Origin: Amycolatopsis mongoliensis
Lineage (GTDB): Bacteria; Actinomycetota; Actinomycetes; Mycobacteriales; Pseudonocardiaceae
Assembly (NCBI RefSeq): GCF_030285665.1
Contig: NZ_CP127295.1
Coordinates: forward strand, 1,178,001-1,242,000
Length of the DNA stretch: 64,000 nucleotides
Direction of reading: 5' to 3'
Part shown: one piece after another, positions 15,908 to 23,827 of the stretch
Layout of the letters: every line of letters begins with the position of its first letter
How positions within the stretch are numbered: position 1 is the first letter of the stretch
Translations under genes and position numbers: made by a program
The notes under the pieces: generated by a model
Databases searched by the model: none
Told to the model about the DNA's origin: nothing
Seen by the model: the letters and a program-made list of their open reading frames with translations, nothing else

Positions 15908-17271
15908 CCACCGTCCTCGCGGCCGCCTGGACCGGCCACGACACCCGCCTGATCGTCGCGACCGTCGTCGCGATCGCCGTCATCGTCGTGCTGATCACGA
16001 AGGTGAAGCTGCACCCGTTCCTGTCGCTGGTGCTCGGCTCGCTCGTACTCGGCCTGACCGCCGGGATGCCGGTCGACAAGCTGCTGAAGAGCTTCAGCGG
16101 CGGCGTCGGCAGCACGGTCGCGTCCGTCGGCATCCTGATCGCGCTGGGCGCGATGCTCGGCAAGCTGCTGGCCGACTCGGGTGGCGCCGACCAGATCGTC
16201 GACACCGTGCTCGGCAAGGCCCGCGGCGGCGCGCTGCCCTGGGCGATGGCACTGGTGGCGGCGCTGATCGGGCTGCCGATGTTCTTCGAGATCGGCCTGG
16301 TCATGCTGATCCCGGTGGTGCTGCTCGCGGCCAAGCGCACCGGGAAACCGTTGATGCTGCTGGGCATCCCGGCGGTCGCCGGCCTTTCGGTGCTGCACGG
16401 CCTGGTCCCGCCGCACCCCGGCCCGCTCGCCGCGGCGGGTGCGCTCAACGCGAACGTCGGGATCACGCTGGCGTTCGGCCTGCTCGTCGGCATCCCGACG
16501 CTGGTCGTCGCGGGCCCGCTGTTCGGCAAGCTGGCCGCGCGGCTCGTGCCGGACGCCACCCCGCCCGAGCGGCTGATCCCGGAGCGCGCCGACCCGGACA
16601 AGCCGCGGCCGAGCTTCGCCGCGACGCTCACGACGGTGCTGCTGCCGGTCGTGCTCATGCTGGCGAAAGCGCTGTCGGACATCCTGCTGGGCAAGGAGAA
16701 CCAGGCGCGTCGCGTGCTGGACTTCGTCGGCGACCCGCTGATCGCGCTGCTGGCGGCGGTCCTGGTGGGCATGGTGCTGCTGGGCCGCCCGGCCGGCCTC
16801 GACCGCGCACGACTGTCCACTGTGGTCGCGGACTCGCTGGGCCCGATCGCGGGGATCATCCTGATCGTCGGGGCCGGCGGCGGGTTCAAGCAGACGCTGG
16901 TCGACGCCGGCGTCGGCGACGTCATCACGGGGCTGGCCAAGGACGCGCACCTGTCGCCGCTGCTGCTCGGCTGGCTGGTGGCGGTGGCGATCCGCCTGGC
17001 GACGGGCTCGGCCACGGTGGCGACGGTCTCGGCGGCGGGCATCGTCGCTCCGCTGGCGGCCGGGATGGATCCGTCGCACAGCGCGCTGCTGGTGCTCGCG
17101 ATCGGCGCGGGGTCGCTGTTCTTCTCGCACGTGAACGACGCCGGGTTCTGGCTGGTCAAGGAGTACTTCGGACTGTCGGTCGGCCAAACGCTGAAGAGCT
17201 GGTCGGTGATGGAGACGCTGATTTCAGTGGTGGCGATCGCCCTGATCCTCCCCCTCTCCCTGATCGTCTGA
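15904..17271 (+). CDS. gntP: Gluconate:H+ symporter, GntP family
   Basis: 455 residues, about 12-14 membrane segments. Family signatures are visible: FLSLVLGSLVLGLTAGMP, MFFEIGLVMLIPVVLLAAKRTG, VLHGLVPPHPGPLAAAGAL, GAGGGFKQTLVDAGVGD, RLATGSATVATVSAAGI and FFSHVNDAGFWLVKEYFGLSVGQTLKSWS. It imports gluconate. Start overlap with gntK (ATGA) shows co-translation, and the divergent gntR completes a self-contained gluconate module. A very long hairpin follows immediately after the stop. Confidence 0.92.
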   Translation: MTTVLAAAWTGHDTRLIVATVVAIAVIVVLITKVKLHPFLSLVLGSLVLGLTAGMPVDKLLKSFSGGVGSTVASVGILIALGAMLGKLLADSGGADQIVDTVLGKARGGALPWAMALVAALIGLPMFFEIGLVMLIPVVLLAAKRTGKPLMLLGIPAVAGLSVLHGLVPPHPGPLAAAGALNANVGITLAFGLLVGIPTLVVAGPLFGKLAARLVPDATPPERLIPERADPDKPRPSFAATLTTVLLPVVLMLAKALSDILLGKENQARRVLDFVGDPLIALLAAVLVGMVLLGRPAGLDRARLSTVVADSLGPIAGIILIVGAGGGFKQTLVDAGVGDVITGLAKDAHLSPLLLGWLVAVAIRLATGSATVATVSAAGIVAPLAAGMDPSHSALLVLAIGAGSLFFSHVNDAGFWLVKEYFGLSVGQTLKSWSVMETLISVVAIALILPLSLIV

Positions 17272-17272
17272 G

Positions 17273-17341
17273 ACGCCACTTTCCCCGTGAAAGTGTTCCG
17301 GAGAGCATGCCTCCGGAACACTTTCACGGGGAAAGTGGCGT
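17273..17341. terminator. 31-bp perfect inverted repeat after gntP
   Basis: Arms 17273-17303 and 17311-17341 are perfectly complementary over 31 bp around the 7-nt loop AGCATGC. The repeat begins 1 nt after the gntP stop and ends 4 nt before the -35 box of the downstream arsR-like gene, so it insulates two same-strand units. It is far longer than an ordinary intrinsic terminator and has no U-tract. Confidence 0.75.
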
Positions 17342-17344
17342 GCG

Positions 17345-17374
17345 TTGACATGTGACCTTTTGGTCACCTATTCT
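17345..17374 (+). promoter_or_regulatory. ArsR-gene promoter with operator inside the spacer
   Basis: TTGACA (17345-17350), an 18-nt spacer and TATTCT (17369-17374). The spacer contains a perfect 6-4-6 inverted repeat GTGACC-TTTT-GGTCAC (17352-17367), a likely autoregulatory ArsR operator. The predicted transcription start, 7 nt past the -10 box, is 17381, exactly the first base of the GTG start codon, so the mRNA should be leaderless. Confidence 0.7.
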
Positions 17375-17380
17375 TCTGGC

Positions 17381-17704
17381 GTGCCCGACGACGACCTGGT
17401 GTTCAAGGCGCTGGCGGATCCGACCCGCCGGTTCCTGCTCGACCTGCTCTTCGAGCGCGACGGCCGCACGCTCACCGAGCTGGAGACCCAGGTGGACATG
17501 ACCCGCTTCGGCGTCATGAAGCACCTGAAGCTCCTGGAAGAGGCCGGGCTCGTCGTCGCGCGGAAGGACGGCCGCGAGAAGCGGCACTTCCTCAACCCCG
17601 TGCCCATCCGGCAGATCCACGACCGGTGGATCGACAAGTACACCGAACGCCAGGTCACCGCGCTGCTCGACCTCAAGAACGAACTGGAAGGCGAAGAACC
17701 ATGA
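17381..17704 (+). CDS. ArsR-family winged-helix regulator
   Basis: 107 residues from the GTG at 17381: VFKALADPTRRFLLDLLFERDGRTLTELETQVDMTRFGVMKHLKLLEEAGLVVARKDGREKRHFLNPVPIRQIHDRWIDKY. This is the typical ArsR winged helix, with the recognition helix in TRFGVMKHLKLLE. There is no metal-site Cys pair, so it belongs to the non-metal group usually paired with an AHSA1/SRPBCC protein. It is coupled by ATGA overlap to exactly such a gene. The leaderless promoter with an internal operator implies tight autorepression. Confidence 0.85.
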   Translation: MPDDDLVFKALADPTRRFLLDLLFERDGRTLTELETQVDMTRFGVMKHLKLLEEAGLVVARKDGREKRHFLNPVPIRQIHDRWIDKYTERQVTALLDLKNELEGEEP

Positions 17705-18213
17705 CGACCACCGTGCAGGTCCACCGCGTCTACATCAAGGCCACCCCGGAACGCATCTGGGAAGCCATCACCAAGCCCGAGTGGACGGCGAAGTACGGCT
17801 ACACCGGCCTCGCCGACTTCGACCTCAAGGTCGGCGGCAAGCACCGCACCCGCCCGACGCAGGCGTTCATCGACGCCGGGTTCACCGGTGACCTCGTCGA
17901 CGGCGAGGTCCTCGAGGTCGACCCGCCGCGCAAGCTCGTCATCACCTGGAAGCTGCTGATGGGCCCCGAAGGGATGGCCACCGAGCCGTACACGACCCTC
18001 ACCTACGACATCGAGGCGACGAAGACCGCCGGGACCAGACTCACCGTCACCCACGACGTCACCGGCGCGCCGCTCACCGCCGACATGGTCGCCGGGGTGC
18101 ACGAGGACGTCAACGCCGGGCCGGGCGAGAACGCCGGCGGCGGCTGGGACTGGGTGCTCTCGGACCTCAAGTCGCTGCTGGAGACCGGCGAAATCCTGGT
18201 CCCCGCGCCGTGA
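17701..18213 (+). CDS. SRPBCC/AHSA1-domain protein
   Basis: 170 residues with the START-like fold of the Aha1 C-terminal family: VHRVYIKATPERIWEAITKPEWTAKYGY at the N-terminus, LVDGEVLEVDPPRKLVITWKLLMG in the middle strands and a C-terminal helix (WDWVLSDLKSLLETGE). Such proteins bind small hydrophobic ligands and are commonly co-transcribed with an ArsR regulator, as here. The ligand is unknown. It ends the operon just before a strong hairpin. Confidence 0.8.
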   Translation: MTTTVQVHRVYIKATPERIWEAITKPEWTAKYGYTGLADFDLKVGGKHRTRPTQAFIDAGFTGDLVDGEVLEVDPPRKLVITWKLLMGPEGMATEPYTTLTYDIEATKTAGTRLTVTHDVTGAPLTADMVAGVHEDVNAGPGENAGGGWDWVLSDLKSLLETGEILVPAP

Positions 18214-18220
18214 AAAGGGT

Positions 18221-18260
18221 CTGGTGGCCTGCCTCGCGCCGCTTCGAGGCAGGCCACCAG
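18221..18260. terminator. 16-bp perfect bidirectional terminator hairpin
   Basis: CTGGTGGCCTGCCTCG (18221-18236) pairs perfectly with 18245-18260 around an 8-nt loop. It lies between the convergent ends of the AHSA1 gene and the sugar kinase gene (stop at 18263) and can end both. Confidence 0.75.
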
Positions 18261-18262
18261 GT

Positions 18263-19234
18263 CTAGGTGCGCTGGGTCGCCGCCTTCAGCGACGCCTTCG
18301 CGGCGTCCGACGCGCCCAGCGTGTCCAATCCGAACAACGCCGCCCCCACCACGGGGTTCACGTCGACGACGCGGACCACCGCGCGCGGCGCGACCTTGAG
18401 GCACCGGCGTTCGATCTCCGCGATCACCGGCGCGCCGACCCCGGTCAGCACCCCGCCGCCGAGGACGATCTCCGGGGCGTCCTCGGTGAGGTCCAGGTTC
18501 CGCAGGATGACCGCCGCGAAGACGCTGACCTCCTCGACGAACCGCGTCACGATGTCGCCCGCGACCTCGTCGCCCGCCGCCGCCACTTCGAACAGCAGCG
18601 GGCAGAGGCCGTGGATCGACGCCGCGTCGATCTCCTCGAAGTGCAGGCCCTGCACGACGTCCAGCAGCGTCGGCTTGCCGAAGTAGGCAGTCACCGCCGG
18701 CATCAACGCGGTGCGCGGGCCGCGGCCGTCCTCGGCGCGCACGGCCCACCACAGGGCCTCCTCGCCGAGCCGGTAGCCGCCGCCCCAGTCGCCGGAGATC
18801 TTGCCCAGCGCGGGAAAGCGGTGCACGCGGCCGTCCGGGCCGACGCCGGCGCCGTTGATCCCGGCGCCGCACACGACCGCGACCCCCACCCCCGCGCTGC
18901 CCGCCCGAAGCAGCGCGAGGGTGTCGTTGCCGACGGTCAGGGTGTCGCTCCAGCCGCGGGCCGCCAGCGCCGCGTGCAGTGCCTCCTCCTCGCGCGGGAA
19001 GTCGAGCCCGGCGAGGTACGCGGAGGTGTGGACCGCGAACGGCTTCTCGCCGGCGCCCGGGCCCAGTGCCTCCAGCACCAGCTCTTCCAGCGCCGCGACA
19101 CACGCCGCGACGCCGATGTTCTGCGGCGACGCACCGGGCCCGCGCGACTTGCCCAGCACGACGCCGTCTTCCGAGATCACCAGGACCTCGGTCTTGCTGT
19201 TGCCGCCGTCGATCGCGATGACAGCGGGCCTCAT
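18263..19234 (-). CDS. csnK: BadF/BadG-type sugar kinase (N-acetylglucosamine/glucosamine kinase, CsnK-like)
   Basis: 323 residues of the BadF/BadG/BcrA/BcrD ATPase (ASKHA) fold: IAIDGGNSKTEVLVISEDG (phosphate-1 loop), VAVVCGAGINGAGVGPDGRVHRFPALGKISGDWGGGYRLG (phosphate-2 and sugar site) and APEIVLGGGVLTG (adenosine loop). It probably phosphorylates glucosamine or N-acetylglucosamine released after import. It is the last gene of the minus-strand operon and overlaps the GH4 gene (ATGA, 19231-19234). The name follows gene-order identity with the Streptomyces csn operon. Confidence 0.75.
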   Translation of the reverse strand: MRPAVIAIDGGNSKTEVLVISEDGVVLGKSRGPGASPQNIGVAACVAALEELVLEALGPGAGEKPFAVHTSAYLAGLDFPREEEALHAALAARGWSDTLTVGNDTLALLRAGSAGVGVAVVCGAGINGAGVGPDGRVHRFPALGKISGDWGGGYRLGEEALWWAVRAEDGRGPRTALMPAVTAYFGKPTLLDVVQGLHFEEIDAASIHGLCPLLFEVAAAGDEVAGDIVTRFVEEVSVFAAVILRNLDLTEDAPEIVLGGGVLTGVGAPVIAEIERRCLKVAPRAVVRVVDVNPVVGAALFGLDTLGASDAAKASLKAATQRT

Positions 19235-20496
19235 CCGCGCGCCCAGGGCAGGTACTCGCGGTTGATCTGGACCAGCGAATCCGCCAGCGTGTCGGCCTTC
19301 GTGTACTGGCCGACCAGCGGGTGCGCCAGCAGCGCGTCGGCCACTCGGTCGCGGCCGCCCTTCAGAGCAGCTTCCAGCGCCAGGAACTCGTACGCCGTCG
19401 TCGCCGCGATGAGGCCCGAGAACTGAGGCTCGACCGCGGGCTGCGGGATCGCCGTCGCGCCGTTGGAGTCCACAATGGACCGTGACTCGATGACGGCGTC
19501 GTCCGGCAGGAACGGGAACGTCCCGTCGTTGCGGACGTTCACCACGTGCTCCTCGGCCGGGCCGCCCGCGGTCAGCGCGTGCACCAGCTGCACCGCCGCC
19601 TCGGAGTAGTACGCCCCGCCGCGCTTCTCCAGCGACTCCGGCTTGGTGTTCTGCTCCGGGTCGAGGTAGATCTTCAGCAGCTCTTCCTCGACGTCGGACA
19701 CGACGTCCGCGCGCGGACGTTCGGTGCGCTGCTTGGTGACCTGCTCGTCGTGCGCGTAGAAGTACTTGAGGTAGTACGACGGCACGACGTTCATCCGCCG
19801 CAGCCACTTCTCCGGCACGCTGACCTCGTTCGAGAGGTAGTCCAGGTGCTGCTCCAGCAGCTCCGGCAGCCGGTCGACGCCCTCGACGAGCGCGCCGCGC
19901 TCCCAGCTCAAGTGGTTGAGCCCGGTGTGGACGAGCTTGACGTCGTCCGCGCCGACGCCGAGCAGCTTGCCGAACTGCCGCTGCAGGTTGATCGCGACGT
20001 TGCACAGCCCGACCGCGCGGTGCCCCTCGTTGAGCAGCGCGCGGGTGACGATGCCGACCGGGTTGGTGAAGTTGACGATCCACGTGTCGTCGCCGGCGAT
20101 CTTGCGGACGCGCTCGGCGATGTCGAGCACCACCGGCACCGTGCGCAGCGCCTTCGCCAGGCCGCCCGCGCCGGTCGTCTCCTGCCCGACGCAGCCGCAG
20201 GCGTGCGGGAACGTCTCGTCGGAGCGCCGCGCCCGCTGCCCGCCGACGCGCAGCTGGATCAGCACGGCGGAAGCGCCGTCGACGCCCTCTTCCAGCGACT
20301 GCGTCGTCCGCACCCGCGCCGGGTGGCCGGCGTGGTCCAGCAGCCGCTGGCTGAACCCGCCGACGGCCTCGACGCGGTAGGCGTCCGGGTCGACCAGCAC
20401 GATCTCGTCGACGTCCAAAGTGGAGCGCCGGCCGGCGATGCCGTCGATCAGCTCCGGCGTGTAGGTGGACCCGCCACCGACGACTGCCAGCTTCAT
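19231..20496 (-). CDS. csnH: GH4 family glycosidase (6-phospho-beta-glucosidase-like, CsnH-like)
   Basis: 421 residues. The N-terminal NAD+-binding motif is VVGGGSTYTPELIDG; then DETFPHACGCVGQETTGAGGLAKALRTVP, IVNFTNPVGIVTRAL (metal/substrate site), VGLCNVAINLQRQFGK (the Cys of the Mn2+ site) and LVHTGLNHLSW (the His ligand). This layout is diagnostic of GH4 enzymes, which use NAD+ and Mn2+ in a redox-elimination mechanism. With an ABC importer and no PTS gene nearby, the substrate may be unphosphorylated or phosphorylated by the neighbouring kinase. It overlaps both neighbours by ATGA. Confidence 0.82.
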   Translation of the reverse strand: MKLAVVGGGSTYTPELIDGIAGRRSTLDVDEIVLVDPDAYRVEAVGGFSQRLLDHAGHPARVRTTQSLEEGVDGASAVLIQLRVGGQRARRSDETFPHACGCVGQETTGAGGLAKALRTVPVVLDIAERVRKIAGDDTWIVNFTNPVGIVTRALLNEGHRAVGLCNVAINLQRQFGKLLGVGADDVKLVHTGLNHLSWERGALVEGVDRLPELLEQHLDYLSNEVSVPEKWLRRMNVVPSYYLKYFYAHDEQVTKQRTERPRADVVSDVEEELLKIYLDPEQNTKPESLEKRGGAYYSEAAVQLVHALTAGGPAEEHVVNVRNDGTFPFLPDDAVIESRSIVDSNGATAIPQPAVEPQFSGLIAATTAYEFLALEAALKGGRDRVADALLAHPLVGQYTKADTLADSLVQINREYLPWARG

Positions 20497-21383
20497 CCCT
20501 TGACTCCCGTGAATGTGATGCCCTTGACGAACGACTTCTGCGCGAACACGAACAGCACGATCACCGGCGCCATGATCAGCGCGGTCGCCGCCATCGTCAT
20601 GTTCCACTCGACGTGGTGCATGCCGCGGAAGGACGCGATCGCCAGCGACAGCGGCCAGTGGTCCTGGTTCTCGCCGGTGTAGAGCAGCGGCCCGAAGTAG
20701 TCGTTCCAGGTGAACAGGAAGCAGAACATCGCGGTGGCCGCGATCCCCGGCTTGGCCATCGGGATCAGCACCCGGACCATCGCCTGGAACTCGTTGCAGC
20801 CGTCGATCTTCGCCGCCTCGAGGTAGTCCTTCGGAATGGTGAGGAAGAACTGGCGGAGCAGGAAGATCGAGAACGCGTCGAAGAAGAAGTACGGCACGAT
20901 CAGCGGAACCAGCGTGCCGGTGAGGCCCATCCGGACCCACAGGTCGTACAGCGGCACGATGGTGACCTGCGGCGGCAGCAGCATCGCCGCCACGGTCAGC
21001 ATGAAGAACAGGTTCTGCCCGCGCCACCGCAGCTTCGCCAGCCCGTACGCCGCCGGGATCGCCGAAAGCAGCGCGCCCGCCGTCGCCAGGGCCGAGTACA
21101 GCAGGCTGTTGCCGAAGTACTTCAGCAGCGGCGCCTTCTTGAACACCGTCACGAAGTTCTCGAAGTGCCACTCGGACGGCCACAGGCTCGCCGTCATCGC
21201 CTGGTCGCTCTTCATCACCGCGGTGAGGAACACGAACAGCAGCGGCAGCATGAAGATCACGCCGAGCGCGATCCCGATCGCATGTGTCGCGATGAAGGAC
21301 AGCCGCTTGTCCCAGTTGCGCTTGAACCGCACCTTCGGCGGCACGCCCGCCGGTTTCTGCGGCGCTTCGGCCAGAGCGGTCAT
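20493..21383 (-). CDS. csnG: ABC sugar importer permease, MalG-type (CsnG-like)
   Basis: 296 residues, six membrane helices. The cytoplasmic EAA loop is EAAKIDGCNEFQAMVRVLIPMAKPG (about 190-215), which docks the ATPase. LLPPQVTIVPLYDLWVRMGLTGT is typical of MalG-side carbohydrate permeases. It is the second permease of the importer and overlaps the GH4 gene by ATGA. A 70-nt gap with a small CATGAACA/TGTTCATG repeat separates it from the other permease gene. Confidence 0.87.
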   Translation of the reverse strand: MTALAEAPQKPAGVPPKVRFKRNWDKRLSFIATHAIGIALGVIFMLPLLFVFLTAVMKSDQAMTASLWPSEWHFENFVTVFKKAPLLKYFGNSLLYSALATAGALLSAIPAAYGLAKLRWRGQNLFFMLTVAAMLLPPQVTIVPLYDLWVRMGLTGTLVPLIVPYFFFDAFSIFLLRQFFLTIPKDYLEAAKIDGCNEFQAMVRVLIPMAKPGIAATAMFCFLFTWNDYFGPLLYTGENQDHWPLSLAIASFRGMHHVEWNMTMAATALIMAPVIVLFVFAQKSFVKGITFTGVKG

Positions 21384-21453
21384 GCCCCCGCTCCATTCTT
21401 GCGGGACACCTGCACCCGGTCGGGGACATGAACAGGCTGTCGCAAGGGTATGT

Positions 21454-22449
21454 TCATGCCCCCTCCTCCTGGTGCTGGGACTTACGCAGCTGCCGCACGA
21501 GAATCCACGTGAAGCCCGCGCTCACGATGAACAGCAGCACGGCCATCGCCGCCGCGTAACCCATGTTGAAGTAGCGGAAGCCCTGCACGTACAGCCAGAT
21601 CGGGTACGTCAGCGTCGAGTTCTGCGGAGCCCCGATGAGTTTCGAGTTGCCGGCGACGTCCGCGGTGCCCGCGGACGCGGACGACGCGACGATCGCCTGC
21701 GTGAAGAACTGCAGCGCGTAGATGATCGAGTTGACCACGCCGAACAGCAGCACCGGCGAGATCGACGGCAGCGTGACGTGCCAGAACTTCCGGACCGAGC
21801 CGGCGCCGTCGAGTTCCGCGGCCTCGTACTGCTCGGTCGGGACGTCCAGCAGCGCGGCCAGGATGATGATCATCAGCTCACCGGAGCCCCACAGCGCGAG
21901 CAGCGTCAGCGCGGGCTTCGACATGGCCGGGCTGTTGAACCAGAGGCCGCCGTCGATGCCGACGAGCCGCAGGAACCGGTTGACCGGGCCGAACTCCGGG
22001 TTGAACACGAAGACGAACGCCAGCGTCGCCGCCGCGGGCGGGGCGAGCGTCGGCAGGTAGCACAGGGTCCGGACGAGCCCGACGCCCGACTTGAGCCGCG
22101 AGATCACCGACGCGATGCCGAGGGAGAACACCACGCGGCAGACCGTCAGGACGACCACCAGCCACAGCGTGTTGTACGCGGCCGTGCCGACCAGCGGCTC
22201 GGTGGTGAACATCCGGACGTAGTTGTCGAAGCCGATGAACACCGGCGGGTTGATCAGGTCGTACCGGGTGAAGGAGTAGTAGACCGTGGCGATCAGCGGG
22301 TAGCCGAAGAAGATCAGGAACCCGAGGGACGCCGGGGCCATGAAGAAGAAGACGGTCCGGCGGCGCTTGGCCCGGCGGGCCCCCGCCCGCGCCTTGCCCG
22401 GCGCGGACGGGGAGCCGTCGGTTCGGATCGGGACAGCGGTGGAGGTCAT
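21454..22449 (-). CDS. csnF: ABC sugar importer permease, MalF-type (CsnF-like)
   Basis: 331 residues: a basic cytoplasmic head (RAGARRAKRRR), then six helices with the family EAA motif EQYEAAELDGAGSVRKFWHVTLPSISPV. The segment GFLIFFGYPLIATVYYSFTRYDLINPPVFIGFDNYVRMF is the classical MalF-side N-terminus. Its start overlaps the stop of the binding-protein gene (ATGA, 22446-22449). No ATPase gene is present in the operon, so a shared MsiK-type ATPase elsewhere is expected. Confidence 0.87.
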   Translation of the reverse strand: MTSTAVPIRTDGSPSAPGKARAGARRAKRRRTVFFFMAPASLGFLIFFGYPLIATVYYSFTRYDLINPPVFIGFDNYVRMFTTEPLVGTAAYNTLWLVVVLTVCRVVFSLGIASVISRLKSGVGLVRTLCYLPTLAPPAAATLAFVFVFNPEFGPVNRFLRLVGIDGGLWFNSPAMSKPALTLLALWGSGELMIIILAALLDVPTEQYEAAELDGAGSVRKFWHVTLPSISPVLLFGVVNSIIYALQFFTQAIVASSASAGTADVAGNSKLIGAPQNSTLTYPIWLYVQGFRYFNMGYAAAMAVLLFIVSAGFTWILVRQLRKSQHQEEGA

Positions 22450-23804
22450 CCGCCCGCGCCCTTCTGCTTCAGTTCGTCGTCGATCTGCGCGTCGACCTTC
22501 TGCAGGCCCGCGGTCAGGTCGGGCACCGAACCGGCCTGCCACTTCTCGGCGAAGTCGTTGACCGCCTTGAGGTGCGCGTCCCCGATCGGGGTCGTCTGGT
22601 TCGCCACGAGCTTTCCGCTGTCGTAGATGTCGAGGAACGTCTTGAACTGCGGCTGCAGGTCCAGCCGCGGCGAGGTCAGCGACGCCTTGGTGCTGGGCAC
22701 GTTCTTCAGGCCGTTGGCCATGTCCACCAGGGTGTCGGTGTCCAGGGTGACCTGCTTGATGAGCTCCCACGCGGCGCCGGGGTTCTTGGCGCCCTTGGGG
22801 ATCGCGATGATCGTGCCGGTGGTGAAGCCGCCGCCGTAGTGGTCGGCCATGCTGTCGAGCACCGGCGCGGGGGCGGTGCCGTAGTTGACGTTCGGCGCCT
22901 GGTCCTTGAGGAACGCGGTGCGGAACTCACCGTCGTAGATCATCGCCAGCTTGCCCTTGTGGAAGCCGTGGTCGGCGGAGTACTCGTCACCGAGGCCGGC
23001 CTTGAACTGCTCGACCTTGTCGTGGCCGCCGTAGAAGTCGATGAGCTGCTTCTGGAACTCGAACATCGCCTTCCAGCCGGGGTTGGTGGCGAGGTCCGAC
23101 TTGCCGTCCGGGCCGAGGAAGGGCGCGCCGAAGTTCGGCGCCCAGTACTGGGCCTGGTTGGCGTAGAACGGCATCGAGGGCAGGAAGCCGGCGACCTTGA
23201 TCGACCCGTCCGGGTTGAACTCGGTGAGCTTCTTGGTGGCCTCGAACAGTTCCGACGTCGTCTTCGGCGGCGAGGTGATGCCCTTCGCCGCGAACATGTC
23301 CTTGTTGTAGTAGAGCCCGTAGACGTCGGCGAGCATCGGCATCGCGCACCGCTTGCCCTGGTACTCGGTGTAGTTGCGAACCGCTTCCGGGATCTGGTTC
23401 AGGTCGATCTTGTCGCGGTCGATGTAGGGCTTCAGGTCCTGGAAGCTGCCGGTGGAGCACCAGGCGCCCAGGTTGTCGGTGTAGAAGGAGATCGCGACGT
23501 CGGGCGGGTTGCCGCCGCGGATCGACTGCGTGAGCTTGTCGTCGTCCTGGTTGCCCTCGTGCTTGATCTCGATGTTCGGGAACTTCGCCTTGAGCTTGTT
23601 CAGGCCCGCGGTGACCACGCCGTACTCGCGGTCGGTGAACTTGGAGTACACGGTGATCGTGAGCTTGTCGTCCTTGCCGGGCGCGGCGGCCGCGTCACCG
23701 CCGCTCGGGGCGGCGGCGCCGGAACAGGCGCTGGTCAGCAGGACGGACGCCGCGGCGGCGGCCAGCAACAGCGAGCCGCGGCGGGTCCGGGTGGTAGGGG
23801 GCAT
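22446..23804 (-). CDS. csnE: ABC sugar-binding lipoprotein (CsnE-like)
   Basis: 452 residues from the ATG at 23804, chosen because GAGGAGG lies 5-6 nt upstream; the ATG at 23819 lies within that ribosome-binding stretch. The signal peptide ends in a lipobox LLTSAC, so it is anchored outside the membrane. The body is a solute-binding protein family 1 fold (LTITVYSKFTDREYGVVTAGLNKLKAKFPNIEIKHE, PDVAISFYTDNLG, MLADVYGLYYNKDMF). Expected ligand: chito- or glucosamine oligosaccharides by operon analogy, not shown by sequence. It lies 23 nt after csnR. Confidence 0.85.
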   Translation of the reverse strand: MPPTTRTRRGSLLLAAAAASVLLTSACSGAAAPSGGDAAAAPGKDDKLTITVYSKFTDREYGVVTAGLNKLKAKFPNIEIKHEGNQDDDKLTQSIRGGNPPDVAISFYTDNLGAWCSTGSFQDLKPYIDRDKIDLNQIPEAVRNYTEYQGKRCAMPMLADVYGLYYNKDMFAAKGITSPPKTTSELFEATKKLTEFNPDGSIKVAGFLPSMPFYANQAQYWAPNFGAPFLGPDGKSDLATNPGWKAMFEFQKQLIDFYGGHDKVEQFKAGLGDEYSADHGFHKGKLAMIYDGEFRTAFLKDQAPNVNYGTAPAPVLDSMADHYGGGFTTGTIIAIPKGAKNPGAAWELIKQVTLDTDTLVDMANGLKNVPSTKASLTSPRLDLQPQFKTFLDIYDSGKLVANQTTPIGDAHLKAVNDFAEKWQAGSVPDLTAGLQKVDAQIDDELKQKGAGG

Positions 23805-23827
23805 GGCCCTCCTCCTCATCGGTTGGG

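Noticed and set aside
21427..21458. CATGAACA/TGTTCATG inverted repeat between the two permease genes as a terminator.
   Set aside because: The stem is only 8 bp with a 16-nt loop inside a tightly linked operon; a weak attenuator at most, so it is not listed as a feature.
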